Shown piece by piece: positions 40,875 through 48,789 of a stretch of 64,000 nucleotides of DNA. Each line of letters opens with the position of its first letter. Position 1 is the first letter of the stretch. Below the pieces are notes generated by a model. The model worked only from the letters and a program-made list of their open reading frames with translations, was not told the DNA's origin and did no database searches. Position numbers and translations under genes: made by a program. The DNA lies in assembly GCF_023197165.1 (NCBI RefSeq), contig NZ_JALPRD010000005.1:124001-188000 (forward strand), written 5' to 3'. The DNA comes from Sphingopyxis sp. MSC1_008 (lineage in GTDB: Bacteria; Pseudomonadota; Alphaproteobacteria; Sphingomonadales; Sphingomonadaceae).

Positions 40875-41777
40875 ATGAACGAGCACGCCCGCCGCTTGCT
40901 GCCGCCGATGGCCGCACTTCACTCTTTCATGGCCGCCGCGCGCCATGGCAGTTTCTCCAAAGCCGCCGCGGAAATCGGCCTGACGCAGAGCGCGGTGAGC
41001 CGGCAGGTCGCGACGCTCGAAGAGTGGCTGCAAACCTCGCTGTTCGACCGCAACGGCCGCCGCGTTCAGCTGAGTGCCGATGGCCGCGCCTATGCCGATG
41101 CGATCGGCCCGGCGCTCGCGGCGATCCGTGTCGCAACCGCGCGGGCGCTCGCCGAGCCCGCCGAAATGGTGCTGCGCATCGCGACGCTGCCGACTTTTGG
41201 CATGCGCTGGCTGGGGCCGAAGCTGGGCCAGCTGACCCGCGACATGCCCGATCTGGAGATCGAGTTCGCCGCGCGCACGCACGAGTTTGATTTCGACGAA
41301 GACGGGTTCGACGCCGCGATCCACTACGGCCTCCCGACCTGGCCCGGCGCCGAGCACGACCTCTTGTTTCGCGAACGCGCCATCCCGGTGATCGCGCCGC
41401 GCCTGCTCGAAGAACATCCCGTGGCGGCGCCGCGCGACCTGCTGCAATTCCCGCTGCTCGTGCAGGCGGAGCGCCGCGATGCGTGGCGTTTGTGGCTGCA
41501 CCATATGGGCGTGCCCGTCGACCGTATGATCGCCGGTCCGACCTTCGAACATTTCCTGATGCTGGCGCAGGCCGCCGCCAGCGGCGCCGGCGTCGCGCTG
41601 CTGCCCAGTTTCATGATCGAGCCCGAACTCGAGACGGGCGCACTTGTCTGCCCCTTCGATCAGGCGGTGGTCGGCGAGGCCGCCTATTATCTCGTCTATC
41701 CGGCCGAACGGCTGAACAACCCCCGCTTCGCGCGGCTGCGCGAATGGATTCTCGCCGAGGCGGCCGGGCAACGTTGA
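40875..41777 (+). CDS. LysR-family transcriptional regulator, GcvA-like
   Basis: 300 residues from the ATG at 40875; no good ribosome site is visible and a TTG two codons earlier is possible. The N-terminal winged helix is standard for the family (LHSFMAAARHGSFSKAAAEI, LTQSAVSRQVATLEEWLQTS). The effector domain begins RIATLPTFGMRWLGPKL and contains FDAAIHYGLPTWPGAEHDLL, the wording of the GcvA/AmpR subgroup. It is divergent from the tandem receptor genes across a 138-base gap and runs towards the AstA gene. Probably it controls the receptors and perhaps senses an amino acid (family knowledge). Confidence 0.9.
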   Translation: MNEHARRLLPPMAALHSFMAAARHGSFSKAAAEIGLTQSAVSRQVATLEEWLQTSLFDRNGRRVQLSADGRAYADAIGPALAAIRVATARALAEPAEMVLRIATLPTFGMRWLGPKLGQLTRDMPDLEIEFAARTHEFDFDEDGFDAAIHYGLPTWPGAEHDLLFRERAIPVIAPRLLEEHPVAAPRDLLQFPLLVQAERRDAWRLWLHHMGVPVDRMIAGPTFEHFLMLAQAAASGAGVALLPSFMIEPELETGALVCPFDQAVVGEAAYYLVYPAERLNNPRFARLREWILAEAAGQR

Positions 41778-41788
41778 TCGCCGCGCGG

Positions 41789-42820
41789 TCATGCGACCAT
41801 GTCCAGCCCTGCGGGCGAGGAGCGGAGCTGCTCGCCGCGATCGGCGCCGAGCGCGCGGACCACATCGTCGCCGAGCGCAATCTCGCCCGGAGCGGGGCGC
41901 GCCGCGGCCAGCGTGACGCGGAAGCGGTTGAGGTCGCCGGTACAGACCAGATAGTCGCGCGCGCCGGGCGCAAAATTGGGCGAGATTGTCACCGGAAGGC
42001 CGCAGCGCGACTGCCGCACGGTGGCGATCTGGTCGCGGTCGCAATGCACCTGCGGCCCGACGTCGAACACATCGACATAGCCTTCGTAACGAAAGCCCTC
42101 CTGCATCAGCATCGCCCGTGCCGGCGCGCTGGCATCGTGCGGGCGGCCGATCACCGCGCGTGCCGCGTCGGGGAGCAGGTCGATATAGATCGGGTGCTTG
42201 GGCAGCAGGTCGGCGATGAAATCGGCGCCGCGCACCGCGCTCAGCCGGTCGGCGGTGGCGAAATCCATGTTGAAGAAGCGCGCGCCGACCGCATCCCAGA
42301 ACGGATTGCGGCCGTTCGCATCCTGCCAACCGCGCATTTCCGCCATCAAAAGCGGCGCGAACAGGTCGGGCCGCGTCGCGACCAGCATGTAGCGCGCGCG
42401 TGCAAGCAGGCGTCCGGCGCCGCTCCCCTTCTCGCTCGGCCGGACCGCGAGCGTCCCGACCTCGGTCGTGCCCGTATAATCATTGGCGAGCGTCAGCATC
42501 TCGACGTCGCAGCTCGCGCCGACTGCCTGGCTGCGCTGGACGAGCCGGATACGCTTGTACGAAAAGAAGCCGAAGGGCGCACCGACCGAGGGATAGAGCG
42601 CCGAGGTCCCGAGCAGCCGTCCCTCGGCATCCTCGAGCACCAGCATATAATGCGCGTCGGCGCGATCGATGTTTCCGGCAAAGCTGGCGACCGACCGCTC
42701 CACCTTTTCGGCGAGCGCGGTGCGGTCGGCGGGCAGCGTCGTCATGCCCGGGCCGAGGCTGTCGGCAAGGTCGACGAGCGCCGTAAGGTCGCGTGTTTCG
42801 ATCGGGCGGACGACACGCAT
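41789..42820 (-). CDS. astA: Arginine N-succinyltransferase
   Basis: 343 residues, the usual AstA length. The start ATG overlaps the PepSY stop by one base (TGATG). Characteristic AstA wording is VVRPIETRDLTALVDLADS, GMTTLPADRTALAEKVERSV, the GNAT-like core LTLANDYTGTTEVGTL, LLMAEMRGWQDANGRNPFWD and the C-terminal half with EGFRYEGYVDVFDVGPQVHC. It transfers succinate from succinyl-CoA to the alpha-amino group of arginine, step one of the AST pathway. AstB (succinylarginine dihydrolase) is absent, so the pathway must be completed elsewhere, or the enzyme handles ornithine or another amino acid. It is the third gene of a coupled operon with an M20 peptidase and a PepSY protein. Confidence 0.93.
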   Translation of the reverse strand: MRVVRPIETRDLTALVDLADSLGPGMTTLPADRTALAEKVERSVASFAGNIDRADAHYMLVLEDAEGRLLGTSALYPSVGAPFGFFSYKRIRLVQRSQAVGASCDVEMLTLANDYTGTTEVGTLAVRPSEKGSGAGRLLARARYMLVATRPDLFAPLLMAEMRGWQDANGRNPFWDAVGARFFNMDFATADRLSAVRGADFIADLLPKHPIYIDLLPDAARAVIGRPHDASAPARAMLMQEGFRYEGYVDVFDVGPQVHCDRDQIATVRQSRCGLPVTISPNFAPGARDYLVCTGDLNRFRVTLAAARPAPGEIALGDDVVRALGADRGEQLRSSPAGLDMVA

Positions 42821-43944
42821 CAGACGCCCTCCGCCATCGCGTGCGCGCGCGCTGCCGGCGCCCGCTTGCGCTGGCGCGACGTGCGCGAAAACCAGAGCCA
42901 CAGCCCGCTCGCCGAAAGCCCGGCGAGCGTGGCGCCCGCGATCAGCATGAGCAGGCGGGTGGCCGTGCCGCCGAACATGCCCGTATGGAGCGTGATCAAC
43001 CAGTCGACGATCTCGGTCCCCACGGGCAGCGCCCCCGAGACATAATGGCCAACGTCGCTGCCGTCGTAGCGGCTGTAATAGATTTGCTTGGCGCCCTCGG
43101 CGCGGACCGTGAGGTCGCTTTCGAGGAAGATCGCCGCGACGCGACCTTCGTCGGAAAAACGGATCTGGCGAAGCGCTGTTGCGCCATATTCGGCGCGCGC
43201 CTTTGCCACCAGCCGGTCGAGCGGCACCATCGTCGCGCCGGATTGCTCGCCGACTTTCGGCGTCGGCTTGTCAGTCACCGGCGTGACGATGCGAAGCACG
43301 TCGCGAAACTCGGGCTTCCAGACCATCAGCACGCCAGTCGTCGCCGACATCACAAGCACGACAGCAATCGACGCGCCGACTGCACGGTGCAAGGTGCGCC
43401 ATTTGAGATCGGCGCCCCGGTCGGTGATCAGCTTGAATCCCTGCTTCAACCGCTTGCGCCCAGGCCACCATACGAGGGGGCCCGTTAGCGCGAGAAACAG
43501 GAGGCCAAGGCCCTCGATCCCGACGATGGTTTCGCCGAACGGACCTGCGAGCAGGCTGTCGTGGATCAGGAACATCCATTCGCCCGGCCATGCCGCGAGC
43601 GACCCGTCGCGGACGATCACGCCGCGATAGGGATCGACCGCGGTCAGCCAGCGCGTTCCGTCCTTCGCGGTCAGCTTGAACAGCACCGCACCGTCGTCCC
43701 ACGCCGGAAATTCGGCGCGGCTGACCGGTACGCCCGGATGCCATGCCTCGACGGCGTCCATCAACGCTTGGACGGGCACGCGGCGGGCCTCCGGTTCGAC
43801 CACCAGCGCCGGATGGATCACCCGGTCGATCTCGTCGCGAAAGACGAGCGACATCCCGCTGAGCCCCTGAATCGTCAGCAACACCGCGAGGGTCAGGCCG
43901 ACCCAGCGGTGAAGCTTGAGAAATTGGGGCTTCAGTGCCTTCAT
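42820..43944 (-). CDS. PepSY-associated transmembrane protein
   Basis: 374 residues with four membrane helices: an N-terminal LHRWVGLTLAVLLTIQGLSG, two in the middle (GLGLLFLALTGPLVWWPG and VGASIAVVLVMSATTGVLMV) and one at the end (LLMLIAGATLAGLSASGLWL). Two periplasmic PepSY-like stretches lie between them, and conserved histidines in the helices (LHRWVG, LHRAVG, LHTGMFGG) suggest haem or iron binding. Relatives are inner-membrane ferric-siderophore reductases or accessory proteins next to TonB receptors. It is coupled to the peptidase (ATGA) and to AstA (TGATG), an unusual mixture of iron and arginine functions. Confidence 0.88.
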   Translation of the reverse strand: MKALKPQFLKLHRWVGLTLAVLLTIQGLSGMSLVFRDEIDRVIHPALVVEPEARRVPVQALMDAVEAWHPGVPVSRAEFPAWDDGAVLFKLTAKDGTRWLTAVDPYRGVIVRDGSLAAWPGEWMFLIHDSLLAGPFGETIVGIEGLGLLFLALTGPLVWWPGRKRLKQGFKLITDRGADLKWRTLHRAVGASIAVVLVMSATTGVLMVWKPEFRDVLRIVTPVTDKPTPKVGEQSGATMVPLDRLVAKARAEYGATALRQIRFSDEGRVAAIFLESDLTVRAEGAKQIYYSRYDGSDVGHYVSGALPVGTEIVDWLITLHTGMFGGTATRLLMLIAGATLAGLSASGLWLWFSRTSRQRKRAPAARAHAMAEGV

Positions 43945-45371
43945 CGCGCGCTCGAGTAGGTCTTGACGAGACGATAGAGGAACTGGCGCGCGTCATAGAG
44001 CGACTTCACACGCACGCGTTCGTTGAGCCCGTGGACGCCATTGCCGTCGGGATCGACGAAAATCGCCGAAATGCCATAGGTCGGGATGCCTGCGCTGTTC
44101 AGGAAACGGCCGTCGGTCGCGCCGGTGCTGATATTCGGGATCACCGGCACGCCGGGCCACATTTCGGCCACCAGCTTTTCCACCGGCTTCATGATTTCGG
44201 GGGTGAGCGGCGGCGGCGGCGGCACCGGGCTGGGTTCATCGAAGGGTTCGACCGAAATTCGCGGATCGGCGACGACCTGGGTCAACGCCTTGTGGATCGT
44301 ATCGATGCTCGTGCCCGGCAGGATGCGGCAATTGACGTTCGCCTCGGCGCGTTGCGGCACGGCATTATGCGCATGGCCGCCCGTCACCTGCGTGTTTGTG
44401 CATGTGGTGCGGATCATCGCATTCCAGACCGGATCGGCCTTGCTCAAAAGCTCGAGCGCCGCGGCATCGTCCTTGCCCGCACCGGCGAGGCGCATCGCAT
44501 CGCCCTTCTCGCCCGGATAGAGCGGCGCCGAGCGGGCAAAGAAATTGCGCACAGCATCGCCGGGCATCGCGGGGAAGTGATAATTGCCCACGCGCGCCAG
44601 CGCTTCCGACAGCCGGGTGATCGGATTGTCGGGGTGCGGCCGCGCGCTGTGCCCGCCCGGTCCCGTCGTCGCGAGCGTGAAGTCCTGATAGACTTTTTCG
44701 CCCACCTGGATGCCGAAGGTGCGCGGCGCGCCTTTGTCGTCGAGCCAGCCCTTGCCGCCCTCGTTGATCGCGAAGCCCGCCTTCAGCGTGTCGGGCTCGG
44801 TCGCGAGCAGATATTCGACCCCGTCGAACACGACGTCGGTCTCCTCGCCGCACGTCAGCGCGAGCTTGATCGTGCGGCGCGGCTTGAACTTCTCTTCGCG
44901 GTAGCGGACCAGCGAGTCGACGAAGATCGACGCCATCGCCTTGTCATCGATCGCGCCGCGCGCAAAGAAATAGCCATTTTCCTCGACCAGCTTGAACGGG
45001 TCGCGCTCCCAATCCTCGCGCTTCGCCTCGACGACGTCGATATGCGCGACGAGCAGGATTGCCGGCGCCTTGGGGTCGCTGCCGGAGATTTCACCGACAA
45101 GATTGCCGAATTTCGGGAACTTCTCGGGAACGACGACGCGGAACTGATTTTCGGGATAACCCGCCGCGACGAGCCGCGCCTTCATCCGGTTCGAAGCAAG
45201 GGTGCAATCGCCGTTCGAGAGCGAGGTGTCGGTCTCGATCAGTTCCTTATAGGTTTCGCGAAACCGGTCGCGGCCGGCATCGGTCTGCGCCTGCGCCGAG
45301 ACGGGCAGCAGCAGGCAGGCGGCGAGCGCCGCGTGTGACAATGAGTTGCGAATGACGCCGAATGGACGCAC
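43941..45371 (-). CDS. Exported M20 family metallopeptidase
   Basis: 476 residues from a GTG at 45371 with GGGAGGGAG eight bases upstream. A signal peptide (LSHAALAACLLLPVSAQA) places it in the periplasm, unlike the M20 protein at 24.6 kb. Metal and catalytic residues are in VAHIDVVEAKREDW, GAIDDKAMAS and CGEETDVVFDG, with the second-domain motif GGHSARPHPDNP. Such exported M20 enzymes are dipeptidases or aminoacylases and would feed free amino acids to the cell. It heads the operon with PepSY and AstA, and a CTGTCAC-N4-CTGTCAC repeat lies about 103 bases upstream, tying it to the two-component system next door. Confidence 0.9.
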   Translation of the reverse strand: MRPFGVIRNSLSHAALAACLLLPVSAQAQTDAGRDRFRETYKELIETDTSLSNGDCTLASNRMKARLVAAGYPENQFRVVVPEKFPKFGNLVGEISGSDPKAPAILLVAHIDVVEAKREDWERDPFKLVEENGYFFARGAIDDKAMASIFVDSLVRYREEKFKPRRTIKLALTCGEETDVVFDGVEYLLATEPDTLKAGFAINEGGKGWLDDKGAPRTFGIQVGEKVYQDFTLATTGPGGHSARPHPDNPITRLSEALARVGNYHFPAMPGDAVRNFFARSAPLYPGEKGDAMRLAGAGKDDAAALELLSKADPVWNAMIRTTCTNTQVTGGHAHNAVPQRAEANVNCRILPGTSIDTIHKALTQVVADPRISVEPFDEPSPVPPPPPLTPEIMKPVEKLVAEMWPGVPVIPNISTGATDGRFLNSAGIPTYGISAIFVDPDGNGVHGLNERVRVKSLYDARQFLYRLVKTYSSAR

Positions 45372-45473
45372 GAAAAGCTCCCTCCCAGAAGGTCTAACAA
45401 GACTGATGTGCGGGCTGCGTCCCGCGCTCGCCCTTTCCGGGCGATGCTTATGGGGAGAGACTATGCCGCCTTC

Positions 45474-45502
45474 CTGTCACGGCGCTGTCACGTTGCTGAC
45501 AG
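45474..45502 (-). promoter_or_regulatory. Direct repeat CTGTCAC-N4-CTGTCAC (site 1, peptidase-PepSY-astA operon)
   Basis: Perfect 7-base repeats (45474-45480, 45485-45491) spaced by four bases, followed after another four bases by CTGACAG (45496-45502). It lies between the sensor kinase stop and the M20 peptidase start. The 11-base period fits a tandem OmpR-family response-regulator dimer. The same layout recurs at three other promoters nearby. Confidence 0.65.
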
Positions 45503-45503
45503 G

Positions 45504-46910
45504 TTATGAAGTCGTGTCGACGCCCGTCGAAACCGTCGGAAAACGGACGGTTACGCGGAGCCCCGGCAGGGCGCCGCGGTCGGCGAGTTCGACCTCTGCG
45601 CCAAGGCTGTCGGCCAGCGCGCGCACGATCGCCAGCCCCAGCCCGCTGCCCTCGCGCCCGCGATCGGGCGCCAGCCGCCCGAACCGCTCGAACGCCGTCG
45701 CGCGGGCATCGGGCGGAATGCCGGGACCTTCGTCCTCGACGATCACGGCGCCGTCGCCCAGCACCGTCACCGTGACCACGCCCTTGGCGCGATTGTAGCG
45801 GATCGCATTGTCGATCAGATTGCCGACAAGCTCGCCCGCCAGATCGGGTTGCGAGAGGATCGCGACCGCCTGTTCGGGCGCCTCGAAATGCAGGTCGATC
45901 CCCATCTTCACCGCTTGCGGTGCATGTTCGACGCTCGCGGCGCGTGCGATTTCGGCAAGGTCGGCGGGCCGCCGCAGATCGGGCCCGCCCTCGCGTGCGC
46001 CCTCGGCGCGCGCGAGGGCGAGAAGCTGGGTGAGCAGGCGCTGGAGCCGCCCCGTCGCGGCGTCGATGTCGGTGAGCGACTGCTGCGCCGGCCCTGCGGG
46101 CAGCTTTGCCGAGCGCAGTGCCGCGACATGCGCGCGCAGGATCGACAGCGGCGTGCGCATCTGGTGCGACGCATCGGCGGTGAACCGCCGGATCCCCTGC
46201 ATCGCGGCGTCGAGGCGCCCGAGCAGGCCGTTGAACGCGCCGACGAGCCCGCGCAGTTCGACCGGCACATAGTCGAGCGACAAAGGCGTGAAATCGGCCT
46301 CGCGCCGCGTCCCCATCGCGCTCAGCACGCGCTTGAGCGGCGCGAGCCCCCAGCGCACCGCGAGCGGCAACAGTCCGAGCGACACGGCGATCAGCAACAC
46401 TTCGAGGATGGCGAGCGCGACGAGCATCCGGTCGCGCAGCGCGTGGCGCGCCTCGAGCGTTTCGGCGACTTCGACGATGACCGGCCGGTTGATCCGTGGG
46501 ACCTTGCGTGCGACCGCGGCGATGCGGATGCGATAATCGCGATAATAGGCATATTGATAGACCATCTCGCCATCGTCGTCGGGCAGCGTGCTGACACGCG
46601 GAAGGTCGGGATAGCCCGTGAGCAATTCGCCGTTCGCCCACACGCTGTAATAGACATTATCGCGCGCGTCGTTTTCGAGCATGCCGAGCGCCGACGCCGG
46701 CAGGTCGAGCGTCACCTCGTCATTTTCGAGTGCAAGCGTTTCGGCGATCGCGCGCGCGGAGGCGCCGAGCAGGCGGTCGTTCACGCCCTCGACGACTTCG
46801 TTGATCGTCACCGCACCGCCGACGCCGAGCAGCAGCGCGAGCGCGGCCAACGGGAACCCCATCCCCACCATCATCCGGCGTGTGATCGAACTGACGCGCC
46901 GCGCGGGCAC
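45504..46910 (-). CDS. Sensor histidine kinase, TctE-like
   Basis: 468 residues. The GTG start at 46910 abuts the response-regulator stop codon. Two membrane helices (about 15-36 and 161-185) bracket a periplasmic sensor domain of about 125 residues of the 2CSK_N/TctE type. A HAMP-like stretch, the phosphorylated histidine in ADASHQMRTPLS (His249), the N box NLIDNAIRYNRAKG, G1 VEDEGPGIP and G2 GSGLGLAIV follow. TctE kinases respond to tricarboxylates such as citrate. The adjacent CitMHS transporter and orphan binding protein support this. It forms a complete pair with the next regulator. Confidence 0.9.
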   Translation of the reverse strand: MPARRVSSITRRMMVGMGFPLAALALLLGVGGAVTINEVVEGVNDRLLGASARAIAETLALENDEVTLDLPASALGMLENDARDNVYYSVWANGELLTGYPDLPRVSTLPDDDGEMVYQYAYYRDYRIRIAAVARKVPRINRPVIVEVAETLEARHALRDRMLVALAILEVLLIAVSLGLLPLAVRWGLAPLKRVLSAMGTRREADFTPLSLDYVPVELRGLVGAFNGLLGRLDAAMQGIRRFTADASHQMRTPLSILRAHVAALRSAKLPAGPAQQSLTDIDAATGRLQRLLTQLLALARAEGAREGGPDLRRPADLAEIARAASVEHAPQAVKMGIDLHFEAPEQAVAILSQPDLAGELVGNLIDNAIRYNRAKGVVTVTVLGDGAVIVEDEGPGIPPDARATAFERFGRLAPDRGREGSGLGLAIVRALADSLGAEVELADRGALPGLRVTVRFPTVSTGVDTTS

Positions 46911-47579
46911 CTATTCGTCTTCCATCAGATAGCCAAGGCCGCGCAGCGTCCGGATCGTCGGGCCATCGGGTTCGAGCTTCTTGCGCAGCCGGGCGATATA
47001 GACCTCGATCGCATTGGGCGCGACGGGCTCGTCATAGCCGAAGACCTCGGACGCCAGCCGGTCCTTCGACACTACCTGCCCGACGCGCGAGAGCAGCCGT
47101 TCGAGCACGACCCATTCGCGGCGGCGGAGGTCGAGGTCGCGCCCGTCGATTCGCGCGACATGGTGCGAACGGTCGAATTCGAGCTTACCGACGCGGATAA
47201 CCGGCGCCGGATCGACCTGCGGCCGCCGCAGCAGCGCGCGGATGCGCGCGGCGAGCTCGCGCGGCTCGAAGGGTTTCAGCAGATAATCGTCGGCGCCAAG
47301 GTCGAGGCCCCTCACCCGGTCGTCGATCTCGTCGCGCGCGGTCAGGATCAGCACCGGCGCATGACAGCCTTTGGCGCGGAGCGATTTCAGCACATCGAAC
47401 CCCGACATGTCGGGAAGCCCGACGTCGAGCGTGATAATCGCATAGGGCTCGTCCGACGCCATCATCAGCGCCGACGCCCCATCAGGCGCGGGATCGACCG
47501 AATAGCCCTCGGCCGTCAGCGCCGCGACCAGCCCACGCGACAGAGCGGCATCGTCTTCGATCAGTAATATGCGCGCCAT
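46911..47579 (-). CDS. OmpR-family response regulator, TctD-like
   Basis: 222 residues from the ATG at 47579; the longer upstream frame crosses the promoter and is rejected. The receiver domain has the acidic pair Asp9-Asp10, the phospho-acceptor Asp52 (LDVGLPDMSG), Thr80 and Lys102 (LLKPFEPREL). The C-terminal winged helix contains LDLRRREWVVLERLLSRVGQ and AIEVYIARLRKKLEP. TctD-type regulators activate tricarboxylate uptake genes. The divergent promoter in front of it contains the CTGTCAC repeat, so autoregulation is likely. Confidence 0.92.
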   Translation of the reverse strand: MARILLIEDDAALSRGLVAALTAEGYSVDPAPDGASALMMASDEPYAIITLDVGLPDMSGFDVLKSLRAKGCHAPVLILTARDEIDDRVRGLDLGADDYLLKPFEPRELAARIRALLRRPQVDPAPVIRVGKLEFDRSHHVARIDGRDLDLRRREWVVLERLLSRVGQVVSKDRLASEVFGYDEPVAPNAIEVYIARLRKKLEPDGPTIRTLRGLGYLMEDE

Positions 47580-47590
47580 TGTCTCGATCC

Positions 47591-47608
47591 GTGACAGCCG
47601 GTTGACAG
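47591..47608. promoter_or_regulatory. Direct repeat site 2 (regulator / binding-protein divergent promoter)
   Basis: On the minus strand this reads CTGTCAA-CCGG-CTGTCAC; on the plus strand GTGACAG-N4-TTGACAG. It lies between the response-regulator start and the binding-protein start. Same 7-4-7 spacing as the other three sites, with one mismatch. Confidence 0.65.
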
Positions 47609-47662
47609 GTTGACCATGTTTCCCTTGGCCATAAACATAAGCGAAATTGGGGAGAAGAACAC

Positions 47663-48778
47663 GTGGTGCATTTCGCGGGGCGAAGGAAGTTTGCAGCAAC
47701 ACTCTTGCTGGCGCTCCTCGGCCCGGCGCTGCTCACCTCTGCCGCCAAGCCGCTCAGCGATCCGCCGAAAGGCTATCCGCGCTCCTATCGAACGATCATG
47801 GACGCGGCGCGCGCCGAACGGACGCTGGTTGTCTATTCGACGACCGACCGGCGCGAGGCGGCTGGCCTGATCGCCGCGTTCGAGAAACGCTATCCCTTCG
47901 TCCGCGTCGATTATCGCGAAATCACCACGGCGGTCCTGCACAACCGCGTCATCGCCGAAGCGCGCGCGAAGCGGCCCGGCGCCGACCTGTTGTGGAGCGC
48001 GGCGATGGATCTGCAGACCAAGCTGGTCAACGACGGCTATGCGCAGGCCTATGCCTCGCCCGAAAAACCGTATCTGCCGCCGTGGGCGGTGTGGAAGAAC
48101 GAAGCGTGGGGCACGACCGCCGAGCCCGTCGTCTTCGCCTATAACCGCAAGCTGGTGCCCGCCGCCGACGTGCCGCGCACCCACGCCGACCTCACCCGCC
48201 TGCTCCGCGCCAAGGCGCGCTATTACCGCGGGCGCATCGCCACCTATGACCCCGCCCGGTCGAGCGCCGGCTATCTGTTCCTGAGCCAAGACCTGCAGGT
48301 CAGCCGCGACACCGTGCCGTTGATGGCGGCGCTGGGACAGACGAAGGTCACGACCTATCCCACCAGTTCGGAAATGCTGACGCGGCTCGGCGACGGGCGG
48401 CTGGCCTTCGTCTACAATATGATCGGTTCCTATGCGCTCGAACGCCAGTCGCACGATGCGAACATCGGCGTCGTGATGCCGAGCGACTATACGCTGATCA
48501 TGTCGCGGATCGCGATCATTCCCGATCAGGCACGGCATCCCAACGCCGCGAAGCTGTTCCTCGATTTCATGCTGTCGCGTGCGGGTCAGGCCCAGCTTTC
48601 CTATCGCTATATGACCCCCGTGCGCGCCGATGTGCGCGCCCGGGCGGGTGCCCGCGCGCCCGCCAGCGCCGCGCGCACCTTGCGCATCGGTCCGGCGCTG
48701 ATCGCCAATCTCGATCAGATGAAACGCCGCCGTATCATGAACCAATGGCACGCCGCGGTCGGCACGCCCAAAAAATAG
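47663..48778 (+). CDS. Orphan ABC-type periplasmic substrate-binding protein (family 1)
   Basis: 371 residues from a GTG at 47663 preceded by GGGGAGAAG. A signal peptide (FAATLLLALLGPALLTSAA) is followed by a type II binding-protein fold: TLVVYSTTDRREAAGLIAAF, YREITTAVLHNRVIAEARA, ADLLWSAAMDLQTKLVND, WGTTAEPVVFAYN. This wording is close to iron(III)- or 2-aminoethylphosphonate-type binding proteins. No permease or ATPase gene is nearby. The position opposite a TctDE-like pair, and the shared repeat, suggest it may present its ligand to the sensor kinase, as described for some tricarboxylate systems, rather than serve an ABC importer (inference). Confidence 0.85.
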   Translation: MVHFAGRRKFAATLLLALLGPALLTSAAKPLSDPPKGYPRSYRTIMDAARAERTLVVYSTTDRREAAGLIAAFEKRYPFVRVDYREITTAVLHNRVIAEARAKRPGADLLWSAAMDLQTKLVNDGYAQAYASPEKPYLPPWAVWKNEAWGTTAEPVVFAYNRKLVPAADVPRTHADLTRLLRAKARYYRGRIATYDPARSSAGYLFLSQDLQVSRDTVPLMAALGQTKVTTYPTSSEMLTRLGDGRLAFVYNMIGSYALERQSHDANIGVVMPSDYTLIMSRIAIIPDQARHPNAAKLFLDFMLSRAGQAQLSYRYMTPVRADVRARAGARAPASAARTLRIGPALIANLDQMKRRRIMNQWHAAVGTPKK

Positions 48779-48789
48779 CGTCCGCCGCG

